From: an uncultured Lachnospiraceae bacterium
Lineage (GTDB): Bacteria; Bacillota; Clostridia; Lachnospirales; Lachnospiraceae
DNA length: 64,000 nucleotides
NCBI GenBank assembly: GCA_902793685.1
Contig: CADBEN010000009.1
Location: 1-64,000 of the forward strand
Reading direction: 5' to 3'
Shown: one piece after another, positions 1-7,015 of the stretch
Layout of the letters: each line of letters starts with the position of its first letter
Position numbering within the stretch: position 1 is the first letter of the stretch
Notes under the pieces: generated by a model
What the model saw: only the letters and a program-made list of their open reading frames with translations
Database searches by the model: none
Told to the model about the DNA's origin: nothing
Program-made: the position numbers and the translations under genes

Positions 1-309
1 TACTCAACCTCCTTAGTGTTGGTTTTCGTCGATTGACATTATATCAGGTTGGTACTCTCTCTTTATTTATTTTTCAACTGGCAACATCTTTACGCTAGCC
101 TCGCGGCGCGAATGTACGCGGGGATGTGTACGCGCGCGGCAAAGAAGCCTCTGCTTTCCGCAGCACGCGCTCTGTGTGCAGGAGGAGCCTGAATCAGTTG
201 CTTCCCGGATTCCGCTCCTGTATAATCGAAGACAATCTTCGTATTGAAAAGATCCGGCACCCGGCATGAGGTGCCGGACATATATCCTGAATCATCGAGA
301 GGTCATCCC
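1..309. other. Leader region of the NhaC gene, no gene seen
   Basis: I find no convincing gene here; the short reading frames are GC-rich shadows. The right-hand part holds a candidate promoter (198-226) and two perfect hairpins in the predicted leader: CGAAGA/TCTTCG (227-241) and CCGGCACC/GGTGCCGG (254-277). Neither is followed by a T-run, so they look like leader structures rather than terminators. Confidence 0.5.
198..226 (+). promoter_or_regulatory. Candidate sigma-A promoter for the NhaC-type antiporter
   Basis: A consensus -10 box TATAAT (221-226) lies 17 bases downstream of a weak -35 box TTGCTT (198-203). The predicted transcript would start near 232 and have a leader of about 75 bases carrying two hairpins before the ATG at 310. 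Confidence 0.45.
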
Positions 310-1644
310 ATGGAACTTTTTACCCTCGCGCTTTTCTGCGCCATCCTGCTCGCAAGCCTTCTGCTGAAATTCTCGATCCTGTGGGCACTGCTCGCAGGTC
401 TTGTGATCTTTTTAAGCCTTGCGGCCCGGAAGGGCTTTTCCCCGGAAGAGATGTTCCGGATGACGGTAAAGGGCATCCTGACCGTAAAGAACATCCTCAT
501 CACCTTCCTCCTGATCGGCGTCATGACCGCCCTCTGGCGGGCTGCCGGGACCATCCCGGCCATCGTCTGCTACTCCGCAGTCCTGATCCGGCCCTCGATC
601 TTTCTCCTGATGACTTTTCTGCTGAACAGCCTGGTCTCAGTCCTTATCGGCACCAGCTTCGGCACTGCGGCCACCATCGGCGTCATCTGCGCCACCATCG
701 GAAAGACCATGGGTGTTGACCCCATGCTGACCGGCGGCGCGGTGCTGTCCGGCGCCTTTTTCGGAGACCGATGTTCCCCGGTCTCCACCAGCATGCTGCT
801 GACATCCACTCTCACGGAGGTGGATCCCTTCCGGAACATCCGGAACATGATGCGCACCACCCCGGTGCCGCTGGCCCTCTCCTGCCTGATCTATCTGCTT
901 CTGGGCCGCGGGACCCGGGCAGCAGCCGCTCCTGCAGATATGCAGACTCTTTTTTCAAGGGAGTTCGTGATCCATCCCCTGTGCCTGCTTCCGGCTGTGG
1001 TGATCTTTGTTTTGGCCGTCTGCCGGGTCCCGGTGAAGCGGGCCATGGGCGCCAGCATCCTGACCGCCATCCCCCTCTGCCTCTTTTTACAGCATCTTCC
1101 GGCCGCCGACATCGTCCGCTTTGCCCTGACCGGCTTCACCGCGAAGGACGCGGCCCTGCAGCCCCTGGTGAACGGCGGCGGGATCCTTTCCATGCTGCGC
1201 TCCGGCGCTATTGTCTGCATCTCCTCGTCCTACGCGGGGATCTTCGAAGCCACCGGACTTCTGAACGGTCTGAAGTCAGGCCTGAAAAAAACAGCGGACC
1301 GCAGCTCCGTGTATGCTGCGGTCCTTCTGACAGGATCGGTCACCGCCATGGTTGCCTGCAACCAGACGCTTTCCACCATATTGACTTTTCAGCTCTGCGG
1401 CGATCTGGAGCCGGACCGCGAGAAGATGGCGCTTCATCTTGAAGACAGCGTCATCGTCGTCGCCGCCCTGGTACCCTGGTCTATCGCTGCTGCAGTGCCC
1501 CTTGCAGCGGCCGATGCTCCCTCGACGGGCGTGTTTGCCGCGTGCTTCCTTTATCTTCTGCCGCTTTGGCGTCTCGTGACGTCTTTGCTTCCCGGCCGAG
1601 CATCTGCCGCACCTTCTTCACGCAGTGATAGAAGGCCGGAATGA
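310..1644 (+). CDS. NhaC-type Na+/H+ antiporter family protein
   Basis: A 444-residue integral membrane protein predicted to exchange cations or organic anions for protons or sodium at the cytoplasmic membrane. Hydrophobic helices run from residue 3 to about 440. The conserved core is visible as GTSFGTAATIG (about 114-124) and GDRCSPVST (152-160), typical of the NhaC family. The ATG at 310 was chosen over one at 244 because GAGAGG sits 8 bases upstream and the protein then begins directly in a helix. The last 164 bases overlap the convergent MATE gene on the other strand. The overlap contains the final hydrophobic helix (about 406-425), so the 3' end is likely truly coding. Substrate is unknown: family members include sodium/proton and malate/lactate exchangers, and no neighbour decides it. 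Confidence 0.85.
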   Translation: MELFTLALFCAILLASLLLKFSILWALLAGLVIFLSLAARKGFSPEEMFRMTVKGILTVKNILITFLLIGVMTALWRAAGTIPAIVCYSAVLIRPSIFLLMTFLLNSLVSVLIGTSFGTAATIGVICATIGKTMGVDPMLTGGAVLSGAFFGDRCSPVSTSMLLTSTLTEVDPFRNIRNMMRTTPVPLALSCLIYLLLGRGTRAAAAPADMQTLFSREFVIHPLCLLPAVVIFVLAVCRVPVKRAMGASILTAIPLCLFLQHLPAADIVRFALTGFTAKDAALQPLVNGGGILSMLRSGAIVCISSSYAGIFEATGLLNGLKSGLKKTADRSSVYAAVLLTGSVTAMVACNQTLSTILTFQLCGDLEPDREKMALHLEDSVIVVAALVPWSIAAAVPLAAADAPSTGVFAACFLYLLPLWRLVTSLLPGRASAAPSSRSDRRPE

Positions 1645-2926
1645 GGAAGGAAACCGCGAACACCCAGGCCAGGGGCGAAGCGAGGCAGACTCCGTGGAAG
1701 CCGAGGGCCGGCACCGCCGTAAAGGCCACGATGGTGCGGGCGGCCATCTCCAGAACACCGGAGCAGATGGCAAACATGGAATAGCCCATGCCCTGGATCG
1801 CGAAGCGCCAGACGTTGACGATGGTCAGCAGGCAGTAGCAGAGGGAGTTCGCGATCAGGAAATGATGCGCCCAGGTGATGACCTGGGTATTGGAGCTGTC
1901 GATGAAAAGAAGCGGCAGCTTTCCGCCGAAGAAGAACAGTACGGCGAAGGCAAAGATCCAGTAGACCCAGCCGATCTTCGTCGCAGTCCAGACGCCCTTC
2001 ACCAGGCGGTCGATCTTTCCGGCGCCCAGGTTCTGGCCGCTCCAGGTGGCCATGGCCGCGCCCAGCGCATCATACACGCTGGAGAAGAAGATACCGATCT
2101 TCTGCCCCGTCGTCATGGCGGCCACCGCCGTGGTGCCCAGCATGTTGACAGAGGTCTGGAGAATGACGGCGCCGATGGCCGTGATGGAATACTGAAGCCC
2201 CATGGGCACCGCCATGCTGCAGAGCACGGCGCACTGCTGCCCGCTGAAGGACATCTCTCCCTTCCGGAACCGCAGGATCGGGTAGTTCCGCCGCATGTGC
2301 AGAAGGCAGAGGATTCCCGAAACGCCCTGGGAGATCAGGGTCGCGATGGCCGGACCGTTCACGCCGAAGCCGAAACCCGCGATAAAGAGAATATCGAGAA
2401 CGATGTTGACGACGGAAGCCAGTACCAGGAAATACACCGGGGTCTTCGCGTCGCCCAGGGCCCGGATCACGGACGCCGTGGTGTTGTACAGGAAGGTGAC
2501 CGGGATGCCCAGGAAGATGATGAAGATGTAGGCATATGCCTGATCCAGCAGCTCCTCCGGCGTTCTGGTGAGGACCAGGACCTGCCGGGTGAACAGGGCA
2601 ACCAGTACAGTCAGGACCGCCGCGAACAGCAGCCCCATCCAGATGATGTTCGCCACGAAGCGCCGCATGTTCACATGGTCGCCGGCGCCGAAGCGCTGGG
2701 ACACCGGGATCGCGAAGCCCGCGCTGGCACCGATCACAAAGCCGTTCACCATGAAGTTCACCGCGCCGGTGGATCCCACCGCGGCCAAGGCCTGAACGCC
2801 CAGGAACCGGCCCACGATGACCGTATCCGCCATGCTGTAAAGCTGCTGGAACAGCGTCCCGAGCAGCATGGGCAGGGCAAAGCCGAGGATCAGCTTCAGC
2901 GGGTCGCCCTGGGTCATGTCCCGCAT
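1481..2926 (-). CDS. MATE family multidrug/toxin efflux transporter
   Basis: About 481 residues with the twelve-helix MATE pattern. It is expected to export cationic drugs or metabolites using a sodium or proton gradient. The N-terminus MRDMTQGDPLKLILGF, followed by LPMLLGTLFQQLYSMADTVI, is the family opening, so I place the start at the ATG at 2926 (GGAGGG about 15 bases upstream). The open frame continues to a TTG at 3070 whose extra 48 residues are low complexity. That stretch overlies two hairpins and a repeated 12-base unit, so it is probably untranslated. The ATG at 3049 is another option. The hydrophobic core ends near MLGRE; the charged tail of about 37 residues lies antisense to the NhaC gene. 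It follows the HAD gene in the same direction. Confidence 0.88.
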   Translation of the reverse strand: MRDMTQGDPLKLILGFALPMLLGTLFQQLYSMADTVIVGRFLGVQALAAVGSTGAVNFMVNGFVIGASAGFAIPVSQRFGAGDHVNMRRFVANIIWMGLLFAAVLTVLVALFTRQVLVLTRTPEELLDQAYAYIFIIFLGIPVTFLYNTTASVIRALGDAKTPVYFLVLASVVNIVLDILFIAGFGFGVNGPAIATLISQGVSGILCLLHMRRNYPILRFRKGEMSFSGQQCAVLCSMAVPMGLQYSITAIGAVILQTSVNMLGTTAVAAMTTGQKIGIFFSSVYDALGAAMATWSGQNLGAGKIDRLVKGVWTATKIGWVYWIFAFAVLFFFGGKLPLLFIDSSNTQVITWAHHFLIANSLCYCLLTIVNVWRFAIQGMGYSMFAICSGVLEMAARTIVAFTAVPALGFHGVCLASPLAWVFAVSFLIPAFYHCVKKVRQMLGREAKTSRDAKAAEDKGSTRQTRPSREHRPLQGALQQR

Positions 2927-2954
2927 GCCGGAGCCGTGTGCCCTCCGCTGATGT

Positions 2955-2977
2955 GCGGCGCTCTGCGCCGCTTTTTT
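2955..2977 (+). terminator. Rho-independent terminator-like hairpin on the plus strand
   Basis: A perfect stem GCGGCGC/GCGCCGC with loop TCT is followed by six T residues on the plus strand. It lies in the leader of the minus-strand MATE gene, facing it. It could stop plus-strand read-through from the NhaC gene into the HAD gene or, read from the minus strand, act as a leader hairpin. Confidence 0.5.
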
Positions 2978-3018
2978 GTTTTCCGTTACGTTTTCCGTTA
3001 CGTTTTCCGCATTGGTTC

Positions 3019-3042
3019 GGGGCGCCGCAATGGCGGCGCCCC
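3019..3042. promoter_or_regulatory. Perfect 10-bp inverted repeat between HAD and MATE genes
   Basis: GGGGCGCCGC and GCGGCGCCCC are separated by four bases. No T-run follows on either strand. Position between the HAD stop and the likely MATE start suggests an intercistronic mRNA hairpin. Confidence 0.5.
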
Positions 3043-3066
3043 GTCTCATTTCACTTTCATTTTCCG

Positions 3067-3729
3067 TCAAAACTTTCCGCCTTCTTTCATTTCGCGTAGG
3101 GCTTCCGGAAGCTCCTTAATACTTCCGATGACAGCGTCCGGCGCTTCCGCCTTCCCGTATCCGTAGGCCGCATGTATAAAGCGCAGTCCTGCCTCCCGGG
3201 TCGCGATCTCGTCCATCGGTGTGTCGCCCACATAGACCGCCGCTTCCTTCGGGATCCCGTTCCGCTCAAGCACAAGACAGATATTATCCGCCTTGAACTT
3301 CCCGGTCCGCCCGTTGGACTCAAAATCCGTGATGTCCTTCTCCAGGCCGCCGTTCTTCATCATGACCTGGATGTAGCCGTCCTGGCAGTTGGAAACGATG
3401 TAAAGCCTGTATCCCTCCTGCTTCAGCTGAAGAAAGGTCTTTTCCACTCCCGGATAGAAAGTCCCGCTGTGGGTCTCAAGGTAATCATTCTCCTCTGCCA
3501 TGCAGACGTTCATGATCTCATCCTGCTTCGCATCCGGAAGACCGGGCATCATCATCTCGGCGATCGTCTTCATGGGATGACCCATGAAACGGTACATGTC
3601 GCTGACCGTCAGCCGGATCCCCTTCGTCTCTTCGTATCTTTCAAGCACCAGGTTCCAGGCTTCTGTGACCTGCTGTGCTGCGTCCCAAAGGGTTCCGTCA
3701 ATATCAAAGATCACATGTCTGATGTCCAT
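3067..3729 (-). CDS. HAD-superfamily phosphatase (phosphoglycolate phosphatase-like)
   Basis: A 220-residue haloacid-dehalogenase hydrolase, presumably cytoplasmic, removing phosphate from a small metabolite. The nucleophile motif DIDGTLWD is at residues 9-16. A cap region follows (about 17-85), then the second motif serine in IVSNCQDG and the metal-binding VGDTPMDE near residue 165. Length and order fit subfamily IA. The stop overlaps the distant TTG start of the MATE frame by a TTGA tetranucleotide; with the preferred MATE start the two are about 140 bases apart. Substrate cannot be told from sequence. Confidence 0.85.
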   Translation of the reverse strand: MDIRHVIFDIDGTLWDAAQQVTEAWNLVLERYEETKGIRLTVSDMYRFMGHPMKTIAEMMMPGLPDAKQDEIMNVCMAEENDYLETHSGTFYPGVEKTFLQLKQEGYRLYIVSNCQDGYIQVMMKNGGLEKDITDFESNGRTGKFKADNICLVLERNGIPKEAAVYVGDTPMDEIATREAGLRFIHAAYGYGKAEAPDAVIGSIKELPEALREMKEGGKF

Positions 3730-3876
3730 TTTTCCTCCGTCTCTGCGAGGCGCTCCCGCGCCCGCGGTATACGTATATTGTCAACGATTCTTTTCGATGC
3801 CGCATCATATCATGGAATCATCTGTTCGTAAAGACTGCCCCGGAAAAATCTGCGTTTTTACGTGAAAACCTGCCTG

Positions 3877-3925
3877 CGGACGATGCCGTCCTGTGCAAAA
3901 ATCTGATACGGACGATGCCGTCCTG
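3877..3925 (-). repeat. Tandem pair of palindrome-bearing 17-bp direct repeats
   Basis: The 17-base unit CGGACGATGCCGTCCTG occurs identically at 3877-3893 and 3909-3925. Each copy holds the hairpin GGACG-N4-CGTCC. Read on the minus strand, each stem is followed within about ten bases by a short T-run. They may be weak tandem terminators for the MoxR/VWA operon ending at 3954, or paired operators for the HAD gene. Confidence 0.55.
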
Positions 3926-3953
3926 CGTACAGTTCTCCCGGGCCGATGCAGGA

Positions 3954-4865
3954 TTACAGGAAGATCCCCGCGCGCCCGGCGTTCTTCGGGATCCGCACAG
4001 CCACCAGGTCCAGGACCAGCCGGCGCTCGTACTCATCGAAGCACTTGTTGACCATGCCGAGCTCCAGGGCTTTCCCAGCCGGAAGCCCCCGCTCCGCAAG
4101 GCCGATGGCCGCGAGGAGTCCGCGGAGATCCAGGGCTCTCGAAGAAATCTCCCCGCCCTCGCACTTTCTGCGGATCTCATGGAAAAGTTCCGCAAACTGG
4201 CCGGCCCATTCCTCCCGGATCTCCGGGAAACGGTCCCGGATGAGCTTCTTCAGGTTCTCCTCCGAGATCACCGGCATCTGGATCACCATGAAGCGGGACG
4301 CCAGTGCTTCGTTCATCTCCCGGGTCCCGGCGTAGCCGTAGTTCATGGTTCCGATGAAGCGCGCAGCGTCGTGCAGCGGGATCCGGTCGTAGCCGGGGAC
4401 GTCGATCACACGCCGGAAATCCAGTGCGGCGTGAAGGACTGCCAGCGACTCGTTCTTCGCCATGTTGATCTCATCCAGCACGCCGAAGCCGCCCTCCTCC
4501 GCGCAGCGCAGTACCGGCCCCTTTCTCAGGCGGACCGCACCGTCCTCATAGGTGTCGGTGCCGATGAGGGAAGCCGCGTCCGTATTGATATAGAGGGAAA
4601 TGTCCCACTCCGGCCGGCGGAACGCCGCTGAAAGCCCCTGGGCCAGGACATTCTTTCCCGTGGCCTTGGGCCCCACCAGAAGAAGGTTTTCTCCTGCCAG
4701 GATCGCCGACGCTGCTTCCTCCCAGATCTCTGCGCCGTAATAGCGGTACTGCGGCACCGGGATCCGGTCCGCCGCGCCCTCACTTACATGATAGTATTCC
4801 CGGAACGCCGTGATCTCAGTCAGGATCCGCTCCGAAACACCCTCTTCTCTAAGAAAATCAATCAT
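3954..4865 (-). CDS. MoxR/CbbQ-type AAA+ ATPase
   Basis: A 303-residue AAA+ ATPase of the MoxR class, which usually works with a VWA-domain partner to remodel or activate a protein complex. Walker A is GPKATGKN (65-72), Walker B ends in LDEIN (130-134), the sensor region is GTMNYG (172-177) and a likely arginine finger is in ASRF (189-192). A C-terminal helical lid follows. The TT dipeptide usual after the Walker A lysine is replaced by NV. It lies 78 bases downstream of the VWA gene in the same direction and probably shares its transcript. No methanol dehydrogenase, nitric oxide reductase or Rubisco genes, the known clients of relatives, are nearby. Confidence 0.85.
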   Translation of the reverse strand: MIDFLREEGVSERILTEITAFREYYHVSEGAADRIPVPQYRYYGAEIWEEAASAILAGENLLLVGPKATGKNVLAQGLSAAFRRPEWDISLYINTDAASLIGTDTYEDGAVRLRKGPVLRCAEEGGFGVLDEINMAKNESLAVLHAALDFRRVIDVPGYDRIPLHDAARFIGTMNYGYAGTREMNEALASRFMVIQMPVISEENLKKLIRDRFPEIREEWAGQFAELFHEIRRKCEGGEISSRALDLRGLLAAIGLAERGLPAGKALELGMVNKCFDEYERRLVLDLVAVRIPKNAGRAGIFL

Positions 4866-4943
4866 GATCCTTCTCCTGTATTGTCCCTTCCGCGCGCTTT
4901 CCGGCAGAAGTATTCCTCTCCTGATGCGCCGACACAGTATGTA

Positions 4944-6830
4944 CTAGATCGCCGAGATTCCTTCTTTCAAAAGCCGCGCCACCCGGTCCGCGAACTGCGA
5001 AAGAGTCCGGATCCGGGTGAATTCCTGCCCGTAGATCCGTTTCGCCGCAGTCAGGTCCTCATCACTTCCGGTGTAGACACAGACCACGCTGATACCGTCG
5101 AGCCGCGCCCGATGGACCTCGGCCGCGGTATCCTCCACCGCCAGGTCCTTCTCGTAATTCCGGTAGACGCCGCCGGCATCCCGCACCATCAGAGGGTCGT
5201 TGGGCTTGCAGTCCGAAAGGACCACCAGCAGACGGTGCTCCGCGTGGTTCCCCCGCATCATCTCCGCGGCAAGGCGGATCCCGAGACCGTCCCGGTTGGC
5301 ACCGGCGGTGAAATAGCGGAAAATCTCCTCATTCTTTTCATTCTCCCCGTAGTCCCGGAACAGATTCACGATCGTATATCCGTTCATGGAACAGAAGGAG
5401 TACACACGGCAGGGAATTCCGCACCTGGTCAGGCTTTCCGCGATCATATATCCCTGGGCCGAGACCATCCTGTTCCGTACGGTCTGGGACCTGGATGCGT
5501 CCAGAAGAATGTCCACCGTGAGATTCCCCAGGTCTTCCTTATGGATCTTCCGGAACACCCGGTCGTCAGAAAGCAGCTCTGCCCGCCAGAGCTTTCCGGG
5601 CACCAGTTCTCCGGTCTGGGAACGCAGCGGATGCTCGTCCAGGTGCATGAGGATCGAATTCCGGATCTGCTCTGTCAGACGGAACACCGCTGTCCTGTGG
5701 GCCTGTCCTTCCGCCAGATAGGCCCTGCGGTTTTTCTTACGCTGCTCCAGGGCGTCCTCCTGAATATGAAAACGCACCCCGTGGGAGCGGAGCTCCGGCG
5801 GATATTCTCCCCGGGTCACATAGAGCTTCGCGTGTTCGTGGATCCCGGTGCAGCACTCCTGCTCCATCCGGAGCAGTTCCCGGTCGGAAAGCACCGCCCG
5901 TCCGAAATTCTGACGGATAAACTGCCGTATTCCTTCCTCCGTCCGCTTCTCCGTGACCACATCTGTGGAGCCGAGAAGGTTCGTGACGATCCGGCCCTCC
6001 GTCTCCTCATCCACATGCTCGCCGTAGGCAAAGGCCAGCCGGTGCAGGGCTGCAGGCACCGCAGCCCGCCTTTTGGTCCGCTTTGCCGCGAAGAAATGGA
6101 AGGAAGGTACAAAGGACGGAAGGAAGAAGGGTCTGCCGGCTTCATCTTCCTCCGGCGCCCGTTCCTCCGCTGCATATCCGCAGTGCTCTGTCAGAATGTT
6201 CCGGAGGCGTCCGGTCAGATCTCCGCAGCCGCCGGCAATTTCAGATTTTTCGGCACCTTCACCTGCCGGGGCGCTTCCTGCTGATCCATATTCCGCACAG
6301 GCCTCCAGCGCGTCGAGCAGCTTCACATCCTGCACAGGAAGGAAGGAGCCCTCCCCTGTATAAAAACATTCTTCATTATTATATGAGTTTTTCTCCGTAC
6401 AAAAGCTCTCCGGCATATCCAGGATCCGCCGGAGGTGTCCGGCAAGGATCCGCTCCGCCCGTCCGGCAGCATCGTCCTCGGAGGATACTCCAGGGCGGAG
6501 ATGCTTAAGGGCTTCCGATGCATACTCCCGGCGGAGAGCGGGGAATACGGGCCGCTCTGCCGCTTCCCCCGGGTAGACTGCGCACTCCAGGCCGATCCAG
6601 AAAAGACTCTCGTAAAGCAGCTGGTCCCGCCGGCCCCGGAAGCTTCGGTACAAGGTCTGCAGGGCTTCCCGGTCCTGGCGCCGGTATACGGCTCCGATCA
6701 CGCTGTTCCAGTAAAGCTCCGCTTTTCCGTCCGCGTCAAAAACACGGAACTCCGGATGAAGGCTGTAGTTCCGGGCGCTGTTCAGGATCAGATTGTCTGC
6801 CCGTTTTTTCTCAAATTCGCTGACTTCCAT
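4944..6830 (-). CDS. VWA-domain protein (NorD/CobT-like partner of the MoxR ATPase)
   Basis: A 628-residue soluble protein with no signal peptide. The first 430 residues are charged and resemble the helical N-terminal part of NorD- and CobT-like proteins. From about residue 435 a von Willebrand A domain begins with the metal-site motif DASRS (DxSxS), followed by a conserved threonine in FTAGANRDG and a late aspartate in VVLSDCKPND. Such proteins present a metal-dependent adhesion site to clients of MoxR ATPases. It is the promoter-proximal gene of the pair. The start at 6830 (MEVSEFEKK) has GGCGGAG directly upstream and GGAGG further up. Confidence 0.8.
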   Translation of the reverse strand: MEVSEFEKKRADNLILNSARNYSLHPEFRVFDADGKAELYWNSVIGAVYRRQDREALQTLYRSFRGRRDQLLYESLFWIGLECAVYPGEAAERPVFPALRREYASEALKHLRPGVSSEDDAAGRAERILAGHLRRILDMPESFCTEKNSYNNEECFYTGEGSFLPVQDVKLLDALEACAEYGSAGSAPAGEGAEKSEIAGGCGDLTGRLRNILTEHCGYAAEERAPEEDEAGRPFFLPSFVPSFHFFAAKRTKRRAAVPAALHRLAFAYGEHVDEETEGRIVTNLLGSTDVVTEKRTEEGIRQFIRQNFGRAVLSDRELLRMEQECCTGIHEHAKLYVTRGEYPPELRSHGVRFHIQEDALEQRKKNRRAYLAEGQAHRTAVFRLTEQIRNSILMHLDEHPLRSQTGELVPGKLWRAELLSDDRVFRKIHKEDLGNLTVDILLDASRSQTVRNRMVSAQGYMIAESLTRCGIPCRVYSFCSMNGYTIVNLFRDYGENEKNEEIFRYFTAGANRDGLGIRLAAEMMRGNHAEHRLLVVLSDCKPNDPLMVRDAGGVYRNYEKDLAVEDTAAEVHRARLDGISVVCVYTGSDEDLTAAKRIYGQEFTRIRTLSQFADRVARLLKEGISAI

Positions 6831-6884
6831 CTCCGCCCGGCACCTCCTTCCTCCATACTGTTATCTATATTCAAGTCCCGCGGA

Positions 6885-6923
6885 GCGTTTATCTCAGTGG
6901 GGGTCTTCTCCCACTGAGATAAA
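6885..6923. repeat. Hairpin repeat family member A (TCTCAGTGGG inverted repeat)
   Basis: ATCTCAGTGGG (6891-6901) and CCCACTGAGAT (6910-6920) form a perfect stem, extended by TTT/AAA. The block GCGTTT-RTCTCAGTGGGGG and its mirrored half recur at 45834-45868. Both copies sit directly beside an intrinsic terminator at an operon end. Confidence 0.7.
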
Positions 6924-6954
6924 AAAGCAGCCGCACTAAATTCATTTTAGTGCG
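6921..6954 (-). terminator. Rho-independent terminator of the cstA operon
   Basis: On the minus strand the stem GCCGCACTAAA/TTTAGTGCGGC is followed by TGC and six T residues. It begins about 60 bases past the cstA stop. Confidence 0.85.
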
Positions 6955-7015
6955 GCAGCCCTTAAATTGATACCGGAGAATCAACGATATTCAGTTTTAA
7001 TATCCGCTTACCGAA

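Noticed and set aside
1625..3166. 513-codon open frame on the plus strand opposite the MATE gene
   Set aside because: It is rich in Arg, His, Gly, Asp and Gln with no domain or hydrophobic pattern, the usual shadow of a GC-rich gene, while the opposite strand encodes a clear MATE transporter.
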